A stretch of 52,500 bases of DNA from Botryococcus braunii (taxonomy: Eukaryota > Chlorophyta > Trebouxiophyceae): positions 43,879 through 96,378 of the forward strand of contig KV908552.1 in the NCBI GenBank assembly GCA_002005505.1, in the 5' to 3' direction. The notes below the pieces were generated by a model. That model was given only the letters and a program-made list of their open reading frames with translations, was not told where the DNA came from and searched no databases. Position numbers and translations under genes: made by a program. Shown here piece after piece: positions 29,898 through 42,855 of this stretch (position 1 is its first letter; each line of letters opens with the position of its first letter).

Positions 29898-30704
29898 TCA
29901 GAGCTCCCCCACCCAGGTCCTTGGTACCTGAGGCAATGACCGGGATCTGACCTGTGCATACATGTCGAGCAGAGGCAGCAAGCAGTCTTGCGGGAGAGAA
30001 ACATGTGAGGAAATGACATCATCCACACCCTTCGCTCTGCAGCCTCCCGAAAAGCTTTGTGACACCAAATGCTGCAATGCCATTAAAGGGACCTCACAAG
30101 TACCTGCAGCCTGTGCAACGGCCATACCAGGGAGATGATAGGGCCTCTGTACATCTGAATGTGCCAGTTGGCATGCTCTTAAGCTGGGCTGCTGCGGAGC
30201 CACTCCGGATGCCTGTCCGAGAACAGCGACGGAGGAGATTGACGAATCGGGTTGGCCATTGGAATTCCGAGGCTGGTGTTCCCAACGTGGCACGACGTTC
30301 ACGGCAGACATATGTGGCCAGGCTCCCAATTGCAAGGGAACCGATGAAGCAGACTGTAGGGCGTGCATGACGGCAGATCCTGCAGGCGCATCCACTGAAT
30401 AGTTGAAGTACTTACAAGAGCGATCTCGCCGCAATATCACAAAGGTCGGAGCGGGGGACACGGAGGCTTCAGCGGTTGGCAATGCGGTGCCATTTACGGT
30501 TGCGGGGCGTCTGTGAGTTCCTAGGGGTGGGTGGAGAGGTGGCCTGTCATGAATAGACCTTGGCTTGGTGTTGCTGTAGACTCTTGCTGATGTTGGAGAA
30601 GAAAGGTGGACCTCACCCACTTTCATCATGTGGGATGGCTGTGAACTCTTCTGGTGCACAGGTAGGGTTTGTGGCACTCCTGCCACAGGAAGCCCCACAT
30701 TCCC
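29898..30704 (-). CDS. Minus-strand kinase gene, probable terminal exon
   Basis: On the minus strand a CTGACTCAG acceptor precedes GGG AAT GTG GGG, and the frame stays open for 268 codons to a stop at 29900-29898. The product is a Pro/Ser/Ala-rich, low-complexity tail with no known domain. Its last 35 residues (VSLP-x-DCLLPLL ... SLPQVP ... WVGEL) match the end of the plus-strand paralogue (VSFP-x-DCLIPVL ... SLPPGQ ... WVGEL), which supports it as the C-terminus of the kinase gene. The junction to the preceding kinase exon was not resolved. Confidence 0.6.
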   Translation of the reverse strand, partial: GNVGLPVAGVPQTLPVHQKSSQPSHMMKVGEVHLSSPTSARVYSNTKPRSIHDRPPLHPPLGTHRRPATVNGTALPTAEASVSPAPTFVILRRDRSCKYFNYSVDAPAGSAVMHALQSASSVPLQLGAWPHMSAVNVVPRWEHQPRNSNGQPDSSISSVAVLGQASGVAPQQPSLRACQLAHSDVQRPYHLPGMAVAQAAGTCEVPLMALQHLVSQSFSGGCRAKGVDDVISSHVSLPQDCLLPLLDMYAQVRSRSLPQVPRTWVGEL

Positions 30705-30826
30705 CTGAGTCAGAAGCCCTTGAGCCCCTGCTCATTGATGGAGAAGGAAAATAAATTACATGCGACTCAGTACATAACAGTTTTGCACACAAGGTCATTA
30801 TATCAATTGCGTGCGCACATAAACAT

Positions 30827-30828
<2 letters not shown>

Positions 30829-30904
<76 letters not shown>

Positions 30905-30907
30905 GTG
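30829..30907. repeat. (GT)n microsatellite in kinase intron
   Basis: About 75 bp of GT. The complementary (CA)n array at 30979-31048 lies 71 bases away, so the two can pair as a long hairpin. Confidence 0.95.
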
Positions 30908-30976
30908 GGTGTTTGCATGATGTACTTGTGGCAAAGATCACATAGACACAGGCTCTGTTTACCCCCCCCCCACCCC

Positions 30977-30978
<2 letters not shown>

Positions 30979-31048
<70 letters not shown>
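30979..31048. repeat. (CA)n microsatellite in kinase intron
   Basis: About 70 bp of CA, complementary to the GT array at 30829-30907. Confidence 0.95.
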
Positions 31049-31051
<3 letters not shown>

Positions 31052-31343
31052 GCACAGAGCCAACAGAGGTCTTTACAAAGGGCGTTTCTTTGCTCCCCCA
31101 AGGCAGAGCCACACGACTGTCTGGAGGATCCCCTGTGCGAATGTGATGCACATACAGGTAACACGCGTTTCCCTTTTAGACAAAACACGCAGGATATGAA
31201 CCTTTTATGCTTGAGACGCCAACTATTGCTACGGCCAGTAAATGGAAAGGGGCCTTGGAAAACCGACCTGTAGCCTGATGAGCATGTGCGTGAGGGCTAA
31301 TTGCCACATTGCAAGCGTGTGGCGGATTTGTTGAACCAGGGCG

Positions 31344-31535
31344 GCACTCCTCACTTAGACGCCGGAGGCATTTTATTATGTTGGTGAAGCTAGGCCGGGC
31401 CTCAGGATTCTCAGACCAACATCGCCTCATAAGGCCCAGGTACTGCTCCATGGCATGAAATGTACCTCCTGGCAGGGTGAAGAGATCTGCAGGTACCACC
31501 GGCCGTTCTCCCCGAGCCATCACTGCCACAACTAT
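31344..31535 (-). CDS. Minus-strand TKL kinase, exon with kinase subdomains X-XI
   Basis: Acceptor TATGCAG at 31536-31542. The 64-codon stretch IVVAVMARGERP ... QYLGLMRRCWSENPEARPSF ends the kinase domain; the CW-x(6)-RP-x-F motif is the invariant Arg of subdomain XI. It aligns without gaps to the plus-strand paralogue. The 3' boundary given is the end of the conserved region. The frame stays open to 31176, and the true donor is uncertain. Confidence 0.8.
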
Positions 31536-32302
31536 CTGCATACAGTGTTGAGAGCACCCCTTAGTTTGCCGATTGACACTTGAAGACTGACATGGTTAAG
31601 GGCCTCCTCACACATAGATGAGTAACACCACGGTAGTTCTGTTTGCCTGCCAAAACATGGCACTTATTTGGACCCTTGTTTGGATGCTGCTAAGCATCTA
31701 CTCCTCTTAACATTCTGTGTGTGCCATGCTTGTGCCTTTAATATGGTTGAATGCCCATGCTTGCGCCCAAACATGTATGGGTACAGTTCACTTTGTCAGG
31801 TGGTTTTTAAAGGGACATATAGATAGACAACACAGGCTGAAGCCTCAGTCTCCCTTTCTTGGAGGTTGGGTGTGTCCGGAAAAACTTTAGTACTGATTGG
31901 CTTTGATGCTTGTAAACATTCTCCAAGGGGCGCACTGTGTTGTGATTGACTTTTAAGTCACTCGGCGATGTAAAGTATGATATACTCCATTTCTGAACAG
32001 TCATGAAAAGTACGGAATGTTTGATCCCCGAGCATGCCCAGATGCACCTCCCTTCCCCCTCAATGGCAATGCACTGGCAACTTGAAAAGCATGCAAATTT
32101 TCTCCTTGCATCCCAGGTTGAGAGTTTGGCTGCAAAGAGGTTGGAGCACAAACTGTTGTTCTCATTCTCACTGCTCCAACCAATGGCCGATGTCTGTGAA
32201 GGGTTACCACCCCTTTGTAAAACTGGACCTTGCCTCTTCAACACGGCACGTGTATGAAAGCTTCGCAGATGCAGATGCAAATGAAGGTTTATGGGGAACT
32301 AC

Positions 32303-32413
32303 CTCATAGTGGGCCAGGGCATGCCAAGGCTCCTGCCAAACTAGCATCTGATATAGGATTAATGCAAAAGCATACACATCTGAGGCCTTGCTGGGCCGTC
32401 CTCCATCCAGAAC
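32303..32413 (-). CDS. Minus-strand TKL kinase, exon with subdomain IX
   Basis: 111 bp, phase 0 at both ends: acceptor CTGCACATGTGCAG-type before 32413, donor GAG-GTAGTT at 32302. It encodes VLDGGRPSKASDVYAFALIL then LVWQEPWHALAHYE; the SDVYAF motif holds the invariant Asp of subdomain IX. The length is identical to the paralogous exon 44842-44952. Confidence 0.9.
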
Positions 32414-32727
32414 CTGCACATGCATGCAAATACGTCAGCTTGATCAACATAAAGTTTAGGTATCTTAGCCAAGGTACAAGACATGGACCCCGGTGCCACT
32501 CAATAAGGCAGAGAATCATGTAGACCTGCCCTCCTGAAGCATGTGGAGACATGCCTTCTGCTCGCATGTCATATTGCACTTTGCATTCTGGAATAGTGCA
32601 CAGGCACAGTTGCATAGGCAGAGTTTTTGGACATGGACACAACAGCGCCCACTTCTACCACCATTTGTGGATGGTGGATATACACCTGCACCCTCTGCCA
32701 ACCCCCCCTCTCTCTCTCATTCACGCC

Positions 32728-32736
32728 TGTCTGTGT

Positions 32737-32788
<52 letters not shown>

Positions 32789-32810
32789 GTGGGTGCATGC
32801 GTGCGTGCGT

Positions 32811-32858
<48 letters not shown>

Positions 32859-32870
32859 ACGCGTTCGCGC
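32728..32870. repeat. (GT)n microsatellite in kinase intron
   Basis: Two GT blocks of about 60 and 45 bp separated by CCGTGGGTGCATGCGTGCG, in the intron between 32414 and 32972. Confidence 0.95.
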
Positions 32871-32972
32871 GTGCGCGCACATGCATGTGATGCACATTCG
32901 CTTGCTTTCGAATATGGGAGAGTCGCAAACCCTGTTTGATGTCATCAACTAGGTGCGGAGATGGGACCATAC

Positions 32973-33155
32973 TTCTGGGGCCATCCACACAGGGTTGGTG
33001 GCTGCTTTCTTGTGCAAGTGTGACTGGATGCCTTCCACCATGGACAAATCGAAGTCAGCGACCTTGCAGCACCAGTACTTATCAACAAGTACATTGGCGC
33101 ACTTAAGATCGCCATGCACAATGGCTGGCACATTTGCATGGAGCTGCAGCATTCC
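32973..33155 (-). CDS. Minus-strand TKL kinase, catalytic-loop and activation-segment exon
   Basis: 183 bp, phase 0. Acceptor GGGACGCAG before 33155, donor GAA-GTATGG at 32972. It encodes GMLQLHANVPAIVHGDLKCA, then NVLVD, KVADFDLS and WMAPE. The catalytic Asp is kept (HGDLK) but the preceding Arg of HRD is Gly, and the Mg-binding loop is DFD instead of DFG. The activation segment ends in APE. Same length as the paralogous exon 44186-44368. Confidence 0.93.
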
Positions 33156-33385
33156 CTGCGTCCCCACAGGAGATGGTAAGAGTTCCACATGGGTCCCCTC
33201 ACATTGCTATAACGACAAGCGTCACAGAACTAAGGTTATCCATCAATCGTACAAAATTCTTACTACTTAATGCGCTCTGAATCTCATGCTATTCTAAAAA
33301 GGGAAAGAGCCCTGAGGAAACTGAAGAGGTCCGTTGCGCTTACACACATGAATACATTGCATGTAAATACATGTACTCGTTGCCC

Positions 33386-33671
<286 letters not shown>

Positions 33672-34243
33672 CGTGGGATCTGGATTACAGTATCAATGAG
33701 GGATACTTGTGTGTGAAAACAGGTTGGCCAAACACAAAGAGTATCTATTGTACCAAGATAATGCCACAGGTTTTCTTCGAGTCGAGGTCTGCCACACCTC
33801 ATTAATCCTGCAAGCATTGCGTACTAATGCTCACCACCAATAGGTTTATCCAATACTTCTACAGCCACTGCAATATAGTATTTATTGCCCGTTTCAATTG
33901 GTATTTGCTCAACATTGGGTCTCAGGATAACCCATGCAAATATCATCCGATGGCTTGGTTCATTTCCTTTAACATGCCAAGTTCCAAAGGTTCCTCATCT
34001 ATGGTTCGAAAATAGCAATCCACTCGTTGCAAACCAATACAATTCCAAGTTCCCTGTGGGGGTTGATCTCCTTTCAGTGATTGTGTGCAAATTAACCTCA
34101 CCATGCCCCAAGGATTCCTCACTTAATAGTTGAAACCGCAATCTGCAATGCTCTAGGTCCATACATTCTTCATTGTACTTCAGGACCAGGTGCATGTAAT
34201 GAAAGCGAAGACTTTGATGTGGTCGATGTGCAAGCCAACCAAC

Positions 34244-34441
34244 CTTGGCGATATGAAGAGCCATGCTGAGACGACGGGGCCAGGTCAATTGTGCTGATAT
34301 GTTGGGCTGCAAGCGAGCTTTACCCAGGACTTCGCTCAGGCTGCCACGTGCACAATAATCTGTTATTATGCGTGGTGGATCAAGGCAAAAGCCCATGAAC
34401 ATGACAATGTTGGGGTGCCTCAACGAGGACAAAATCTGTAC
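34244..34441 (-). CDS. Minus-strand TKL kinase, hinge-region exon
   Basis: 198 bp, phase 0. Acceptor CTGTGCAG before 34441, donor AAG-GTTGGT at 34243. It encodes VQILSSLRHPNIVMFMGFCL, then ITDYCARGSLSEVL and LTWPRRLSMALHIAK, i.e. subdomains IV to VIa with the TKL-type LRHPNIV-x-FMG-x-C signature. About two-thirds identical by eye to the paralogous exon 42856-43053, with no gap. Confidence 0.93.
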
Positions 34442-35006
34442 CTGCACAGGTCAACCCCACCAAAGTGTGAGTTGCCTCTTCTTAGGCTAAATGAGTAAAC
34501 AAAACAAAAACCTCAGCTGAAATCAGCAAGTAAGAAACCATTTGAATGTGATAGCAGGTGGGTATGGACTCTTATATAAATGTTGTCAGATTACTAAATG
34601 CTCTTGTGACTCCAAGATGGACCAAAGAATAACCCCTTTTTCACAATTGCATGTGGTTAACTTGTAGGTGCAAGTACGACATTGTTGCAAGGGCTGCAAT
34701 GTGACCAACGACTTGGATAGCGTATTTCCGCCTCCGTACCCTTCCCCCCAAAAGTTCCAGGCAAGGAATATGGCGGGATCTATCCGTAGATGCCTGATCT
34801 CGACGGAAAATGCAAGCCAATTCACCTCCGGGGTAATTAGGATCGAACTTGTGATCCAGAAAGATTTTCATGCTCGGTCACTACTCCCTTGTCACAGCTC
34901 CTGAGGTCCTCTGTCTTCCACTACAATTACGGTGCCAAGTGAAGAGGAGGCGTTACAGACTTCTGAATTGCAGGCTAGCCTTGCAAGTTTGCAATGGGCA
35001 TGTCAC

Positions 35007-35231
35007 CTCTTGTTCCATCTGCCACATGCGATTATCACGCAATGAACCAATAGTAGCTGATGCATTGTAATGAAGCGTCCCCGCGGCATCCCCTGTTACC
35101 ATTATTTTGCCAGCGTTCGAGGAGCTATTGGGTGGCACAAGGGAAATCTCCTTAATAGCCACATCTGTTTCCTTCAAACGCCCAAGATAAACGATTCCTC
35201 CACTTCCTTTCCCAATTTGCCGTTTCACCAC
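35007..35231 (-). CDS. Minus-strand TKL kinase, glycine-loop exon
   Basis: 225 bp, phase 0. Acceptor TTTGCTTCACAG before 35231, donor GAG-GTGACA at 35006. It encodes VVKRQIGKGSGGIVYLGRLK and ETDVAIKEI: the ATP-binding glycine loop (GKGSGG) and the invariant Lys (VAIK). The exon ends in MEQE, whose Glu is the likely alpha-C Glu joined to VQIL of the next exon. The loop between Lys and alpha-C is longer than in the paralogue (75 against 57 codons). Upstream exons that would encode the N-terminal part were not found. Confidence 0.9.
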
Positions 35232-38200
35232 CTGTGAAGCAAACAGATCCCACTGTGATCAAATATGGTACGGGCTTTGAAGTGCAATATTCAATGGTGC
35301 CCAGCTTGTATGTGTATGATGTACCCATCTGACCTCCATTTTTGTGACCCCCATGGCATGTATGCTCAGCAAATAGTAAATTTCTCCCCCCTGCCACAAA
35401 TAAAGCATCATCCAGACAGCAGCTGCCATTTAGCTATGAAATTTAGCTATGAGACCTTTTGGCTTGGTTATTTGCATTATGACTTGTAGCTGTTTCTGGG
35501 CTTCACGTATGAGAGCAAAGCTAGGTGTCTATTGATCAAAAGGTAAACTAAGTCAGAAAAGCAACTCCAGTAGGGGATACAAACAGCACTGGCATGCCCC
35601 GGGACGTACCAAATCTTTACTATTCACAACCCAATTGGTCATCAATCGGGGAAGGTCAGGCTTGGACCCAGGTTGAGCCGGTGTAGACGTGTTCGACACT
35701 GGCATGTCCGGTCAGAGCCCCTACAATTGCACTCCTGTGTCAATCACGAATCAAAAATGAAAAGATATATGCAATTCAGCGTTCTTGAAAATATCACAAA
35801 ATTTCCGGCTCGGTTACAAGTGCTCGAACCAGTGTCATCTGGAGTTGGGATCTGGAAGTCAATGGACGTTCAAAATTTGCCATAACACGTGATGGTAATT
35901 CAATTACTTTGAAGAGGGAGCCCTTCGAAGATTTGGTGATACAAATTGCGGAAGGCATGCAGGAGAGAGAGAGATCCGCGCTTCACATGCGTCAAGAAGA
36001 AACTACCCTTACAAAGGAAATAACAAAGGCATGTTTGCACAGGATTAGCTCAGAAATATTCGCAGAATTCGTAATAAATACAACCTACAGACTGCTTTGA
36101 TGTGCTACATCCTTGAATTTCGTTCGTCGACCCCTTACCTTGGACGTGCTGTCCCAAAGGGTCTCTTTAGCTCGAGCAATGCCAACAGTTCCTACCAACG
36201 GCCATATGATGATCTATGCGGGTCGTCTGTTGGTTTCCATCGTCTGGAACCTTGTTTTGTTGCCAGGCACTGTTCCACATAAGTGGATTCGTTTTGCTTT
36301 TTCGAAGGCCAGCCCGATTCAAGATTTCAAAAGATCTCTGGTACAGAAACATTCCTAATAGCAAAGATCCTTTTGCACTTTATGTGCACACCCGCCTGTC
36401 CCGACTGTTGTGGACACAGAAGTACAAATCTCGAAAACCTGTGGGAGGCTAAAAAGCCCTGCGGCGTGACTGCAAGACCCCGGCCGCTTCCCGCTTCGTG
36501 TGCACGGCACGACGTAACAAGGTGGAGATTGGCCCTGTCAATTGGTTGTCAATTGGCCCCGCCTTCACAAAGGGTCCTTTCCTGAGGCTCTGAGCCGTTG
36601 CATCATTATCGTTTGGGCCTGGGAACCCATGCTACAGGGTGCTTACGGCCTAACCCAGAGAAGATCTGGTACTATTACTTATAATGGATGGTGCATGGGA
36701 CTGTCATTCAGGAGGGGGCAGGTTTGGCAGGTGGGAGATGGCCCATGCAACCCCAACGAAGAAGTCTGAGGGTTTTTTACTAACAGGTGCTGAACTTGTG
36801 GAATCTACGGTATTGCTTCCAACAGCGCGATCCAACATGCTTCCCTATGGTGCAACCGGGACAGACAGACACTCCTTTTCCAGGGTGCTCAAAGAAGATA
36901 TGTTCAAACGAAATCTTTTTTGCAGAAGAGCGCGCTCTGGCCTTGGAAGCAGCACTGTAGCTGCGTCATTGCTTGTCTGTGTGGAAGATATAGGTTCCCT
37001 ACATTCACTACCTGTTAGTAATAACAAGATCCTCAAGCAAGCGCCTGCAGCACCTCTGTTTACAAAGGTGTGTCCCTTTGTGCCCTTTCAGAAGGCGTTA
37101 AGGCCCGGACATGGGGGCGGCGCTTGAAAGACCCGTAAGACCGTTCTCCACCCTGTCTCTCAATCATCGAGTCAGCTTCAAGCACATCAACACAGCAGAT
37201 TTTCTAACACAGAAGTGGACTCTGAAGTGTCGTCAAACTCTCAGGATATCTGGCATTTAGCTACTTCATTGCTTTCACCAGGTCAGGCAGACCAATGGGG
37301 TTTTTTGCTTCATCAGAGTTGATTTGGCTTTGCCCAGTAGCCTGGTCCGTCATGCGACGTTCCAAACCAACTTGCTGATACCTCCCTCACAGCTATACTG
37401 GATTTCATGCTAGTTTTTGACTGAAACGTCAGCGCGCGATGTCGTGCCCCTTACACCGATGTTTAAAGACAGATTTAATGCATGCGTGCAAGAGCGCTAG
37501 TTTGACTTTAGGACTGGTTGCTCAGTGCCACATTGTCTGGTAATTAGTTTACAACTTCATAGATCTGATAAATAGAATGAACGTGATTAATGCACTCGTG
37601 ATCACGCAGGTGCGTAAGTAGGGGGTCAAACTTGGAAAGTAGGGGGTTGAAATAGTAGATCACACAACTGTTATAAGGACAACAACAGCGTGGCTCTCGA
37701 TGATGCTGCATGCCTTGTTCACTCTCTGACACTTTATGTGGGGGGCCTCAGACTTGTTTTTGGATGCATATGCTCGTGCGGCATCTAATAGGTGCACTCT
37801 ACAGACGGCTATGGGGACTGGCAAAGGTCCATGCATGCGATGGGGGATTGGCGATCGCTTCTTGCAGCTACAGCTGTCATGGTTTCGCCGCCGACTCCTC
37901 CATGCCTCCCTCCTTCCAGTCTGGAGGTTCCAGAGCATCGTTTTGGCGTTTGCGAGGTACTATTGTTTAACAGAGAATGTATTATGGGGTTATGCTATCA
38001 TCTAGTGGGCTCATGAGGTTGCCACTGGCAGACTTCCCAGCCCCAATCTTGGCCTTCTGCAAGCGGTCGAGTGCATATGCGCATAGAAACAAGCGGGCCA
38101 CCTGAAGCCCTTGGTTCTTTTTGTTGGGAGGTGATAACATATTATCAGCCACTAGTGGGGGATCTGAGTAAGTATTCTTCGCTTGATAAGCGTGGAAAAA

Positions 38201-41200
38201 TTAAGACCAGCCGGAGCACTAACCTTAAGGTTATTCTACCAGAATTTCACACGGGCCAAGCATCAAAGGCGGCACCCTATATAGGCATGCCGCTGGTCGA
38301 ATATGCTATCGACCCAAGCAAGAACAACCCTTCCTTCAACATCTCTTCTGGTGCACGGTGGTCGTGGTTCAGAAGGCCTTGGTGATGCTTCAATAGGGCC
38401 AAAGCAACGGAATGCAGCCCCCTCCATGTTTATCAAGAAATTACCTGAAGGGTCACAGGTGGCTATCGTCGTGCCAGCAGATGATAAAGTGGGTAGGGGT
38501 GAGCAGAACGCGTGGTAGCCCCAACGGGCACGAAGTGCTAGAACCCCCTTGGATATTGGTGGCCAATAACAAGAGACAAGCCCACAATGTCAACGGCAAG
38601 GTCACGGCCTTAAAAACCCCTTCCTTCCTCCCACATACGAAGACGAAGGGTGCGGCAATGTTCATCTTCATGCATGGGCAAAGCCCATTGGGCATAGGAG
38701 AGGCTGGTTCTCGGGTGCTGGCCTGCGGAGCTGAGGTGGGGTCATTGCAGTATGGAGCAACGCCGGCCAGCAACTGTCACATCTCCCCTGAGGGTTTGAA
38801 ATTCCACTCGCAAGTGCGAATAAGGGTTTGAAATTCCACTCGCAATTGCGAATATCATCCAGGGTACTGAAATGAACATTAGTGATCTGACAGAGTACGT
38901 TCTTAAGATAAGCTCATTTGCACATAGCAAGTTGAACCCGCAAGGACGAGGATCCATGGGTGAACCCCTGAAAGACTTCAAGGCCCATACCTCTCATGCA
39001 CGAGAGATGAGGGGAGGGAGGCCTGCAAGGTTCAAGTCCAACATCAAGGACATGGCTATATTACATTGGAAGTTAATATAACCCTTGATGAGATCAGCCC
39101 ATGCCATGAAATGGTTCTTCTAGGCTTGCTATTCTAGCACCAAGTCCAGTCTGATGATGGACGGTAAGCTATTTAGCCTCCTCCCAACGACCTCAACATA
39201 TTGTACTATTGTAGATAGGTTTGCCACTGAATTAAACCGTGATTAGTGATGGTGTGGCGTTGGGGTTGACGCTCAAAATGTGTGTCTTGGACCCGTTCAC
39301 TTACATGTTCATCGCCGTGCACCATTCTTGAGTTGGTTTAATGAGCAGTTGGAGGTCCCCTTGAAGCTAGAAGCATGAAGTCAACCTCATTATCTAGGGT
39401 ATCAATGACTGTCTCATCCAATACGGAATACCAACACGGACATGTGCCTGAAGGTACGTAGGGAGGCCACCAGGCTACTGAAGAGTTGCTTTGCTCCCGG
39501 GGACTGTGTCCCTGGCATGACTTGAGTGTTATACCGCAACTCTGCCCTTCTGAAAGTGCCCAGCTATTTTCTTGTCATCGATGGTTCTGTCGCCCTGGCC
39601 ATGTGCCGCGACAGGCCGTTTTGGTTGAGCGTATTTCTTCCACTTGCTTGAGGAACTTCCTACACTTTTAAAGCGCAGGACCACCCACTAGCCAATGGGC
39701 ATCGCCGGAGACTTCCCCGCCACCTCCTTTAGAATTAAGAGTGAAGCCCATCCTAATCGCACACCATAAATCCTGCATGCGGGTACGCGGAATCCAGGGG
39801 CCAGAGACAAAAGTTTATAGTGAAAAAATCTTCCGTATGCGTGACTGCGTTGCATGCCAGCAGGGAATGATGAGCACCACTTCATATTTGCGTGTCTTTC
39901 GTTGAATCCTGTGCGGCTTCGAATCCGCCAATGATTTGCCCTGCCACACGTTCTTTAAGGACTGTTTTTCAGAGCGACGGACTGCCCAGCTGTTGTTTGC
40001 TCAGTTAATGCGTGTCCGTGGGTACTGTGGGAGCTGTTCCATCTCATCAGCCTCAAGTGGCTGGACAGCTAGAATGACCATCAACCACTCTACTGTCCAA
40101 CCACTTCGATCCTCTGAATACGGAATCTAGTGTGCTTAATCAGCCACCGATCTAGTGAATTGCTTGCATCCTCTACTTAGTTGTGGTTTGCTGTTTATAA
40201 GTGCAGTGTGTCAGCAAGCTTCATTGTGCAGTACTTTTGTGAATGTAGAGCAGCAATTCTTATCTGCTGTACAAATGCAGGGTATTTTCTGAATGCAGGG
40301 TATTTGGAACAAAGCAGCAGTACACTGGGAGCCAGGGTGACACGTAAGCGCGCCTAGCAGCTGCACGTGTGTCGCACGTGTCAATCAAGATGTGCACGTG
40401 GGACGGTGATCAACATGTTAGAATTTGTGGCCTGGTTTCTTGACTACTTGGCACGTATGCCGGGAACACGGGCCTGGACTTCGTAAACACGGTCTGACAG
40501 AGGCCAGTGTGCAGCTTTGTCCGAGGCCAGTTTTGTGGAACGAGACTGTTTTGCGGAACTATGCAGAACCCACGATTTGAGCAAAGGGCATCCTGCTGGT
40601 ATTTGCTTACGGTTAGCTATGGCTGAGCATCTGCGGGGTGTGACATTTTTTGCTCTTGTGCATTCAGAATCCGGACCGAATGCCGGTGATGTGCCACTTG
40701 TGGTTCAAGCCACATGCTTAGGCACGTGACATCTTGAGCTCTTGTGCAAGCAAATTCGGACCCAATGCCGATGATAGTGGCCTGCACCGAGAGTTTAGGA
40801 CGATGCGGGTGCTGCGACAACAGAGGGCTGCTACGAGTCCTACCCACCTCACAGGGCACGAGGGTTTTGGCCTCCTGGGAAGCCAGGGGCACACCTCCCG
40901 CGCGAAAACTGATGTGGCAACGTAGTCAAGAAGCATTTGCCATAGAATCAGGAGCACGTTAAAGCGAATCACAGGGGAATCGTCCTCGGTGATGTCCCGT
41001 ATCTTCCAACCTTTATTCGGTAATGTACGGCCACGTCTGCCATGTAGTAGAGTTCCTGAATGGAAAGCGTCCTTGCGGTACGTTGTGCACGAAAGTGAAA
41101 TACGTGTGAGGCCCGCACTACAGGCGAGTGTGTTTGGACTCCGAACTTCGGCCTGCACGATCACCGAACGCGAGCTCCGACAAGCGTTCAAGGAGCAGCA

Positions 41201-42090
41201 AGGGCTGCCAGGAAAAGGCCTACTTACATTTGTGACAGTTTGACATCATTGCAGAGAACCGTCTGAGCCTATCGTTGCCTCCCTTTTCCGGAAGGTGAGC
41301 GATCGTCGTTCCAATGAACTAGGTCAGGCGGTCTGATTACAGAGATTTGAAACAGACCAGGTTTGATGTCAAGAGTAGATCTCACCTATTTGCGTTTCGA
41401 AGATTTTCGTTGGTGTGTCGTTTTACGGTCGCTGTACTCTCGAACTTTGCATGAAACTCCACTTATCAATGTCCGTGCCGAAATTTCGAAACCCAAACGA
41501 AATTAGTTAATTTGCCAGTCTTATCCCCTTTTTTGAAGCGGACTGAAATGTGGGCACCGCACAGGCGGTAGTGTTTCGCTCGGTCGCGTGCTGTTTGAAG
41601 CGGTCAAAAATCATTGTTGCCCCCAAGGGTCTCTTACTCTTTCAAAAGTTTTACATAACCTCAGGTTGTGCACTTCAGTGTTCGTAACTTCCGCATTGGA
41701 GAATCTTACCCGTCCTGTTGTTTTCGAAAGTTTGACATGTGTGATAGGTGCAGTGTTACGATTGCGTGAGATAACAGTTACATGTGAATTCGAAAGGCCG
41801 GAATGGATGTGAAGACCGATGACCATGGTGTGCGTCGCCTGAGAAGCTCATGGGTCGTGCAGTACCAGGATCTGGTGCGCCTAGCAACCGTTTATCCTCA
41901 TAGAGTATCATGCGCTTCATGACCAGGGGATGCATTCTTTAAATAAGGAACCAAACATAGAGGGGTTAGACCACTGTCTGGCTGGGGATCCATGGTTGAC
42001 TCTTTCAGTTTGGGATGTGAAGACCAGGATGCCTTAGGGGCAGCACTTCTATCGATCCTTCGTATTCTGAGAGTATGTGACTCACTACAG
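35232..42090. other. Region between the two divergent kinase genes
   Basis: The 5' exons and promoters of both genes should lie here, but no open frame shows a recognised motif. The longer frames (36684-37127 plus, 40718-41191 minus) have no family signature. A diverged pair of units containing GAATCCGGACCGAATGCCG / AAATTCGGACCCAATGCCG occurs near 40670 and 40750. The frame 41992-42090 is open into the first kinase exon of gene B, but an acceptor at 42090 makes it more likely intronic. Confidence 0.4.
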
Positions 42091-42261
42091 GTTGTCAAAC
42101 GCAAAATTGGCAAAGGAAGTGGTGGGACAGTGTACCTAGGGAGTCTAAGGGAAACAGATGTTGCAATAAAGGAGATGGTTGGCTCCAGAACCACAGAGAC
42201 AATTGGGGTTGCTGATTTTGCTGATTCTTCTGCTTTGGAGACCAGTGCCTTGACTCGGGAG
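42091..42261 (+). CDS. TKL kinase gene B, glycine-loop exon
   Basis: 171 bp, phase 0. Acceptor CTCACTACAG at 42081-42090, donor GAG-GTAAAA at 42262. It encodes VVKRKIGKGSGGTVYLGSLR and ETDVAIKEM, holding the glycine loop and the invariant Lys, and ends in LTRE, which joins VDIL of the next exon so that the alpha-C Glu sits at the junction. Confidence 0.9.
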
Positions 42262-42625
42262 GTAAAATCCACATCTACCTCTCTTTTAACAAGCTGGTTA
42301 CTGTGTTTTGGGTGACCTAACTCTCAGATCGACAATTTCATGCAGAACAACTTGCTGTTGACCTGTCAAATTTGATGAAAGACCTGAACAAAAACCCTTG
42401 ACGTGGTGAGTGCTGGTAGCGGAGGGTCATTCTGCAGGGGAGGTGGAAACAATCTATTACCTGGTGAACGAAAGGAAGAATGTTGGATTGTAGCAATTGA
42501 GAATATTCCCTTCAGTACCTTCTAAAAGATACTTCTGCATCTGTCATGCCTGAGGGTAAACCAACGTGCAAGCCATGCAAATCACAGTACAAGGTTGCGT
42601 TCAAGTGAAGGGAGCACTTCCCCTG

Positions 42626-42683
42626 GAGTGCATTTCTTTTCTTTTTCTTTTTCTTTTTTCCCCCCTTTTTTTTTTTTTTTTTA
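42626..42683. repeat. Pyrimidine tract in kinase intron
   Basis: A (CTTTTT)n-like run grading into C and T homopolymers, inside the first recognised intron of gene B, about 170 bp before the next exon. Confidence 0.85.
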
Positions 42684-42855
42684 AATTCGGTTTTTTGAGG
42701 CCCGCACCAACATATGGGGTATCTGAAGGGGAGACCTCAGCACATTGGCAGGAATGTGCTTGCGAGAGGCAAGTGATCATGTAGAAACCCTATGTGGGCA
42801 GCTGAGTACCACAACATCTTGGGGCATCCCCATACAAGTGGGAGTGGCAGTGCAG

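Noticed and set aside
41992..42090. N-terminal extension of the gene B glycine-loop exon
   Set aside because: A CTCACTACAG acceptor lies at 42090, and gene A has an acceptor at exactly the same codon, so the upstream frame is most likely intron.
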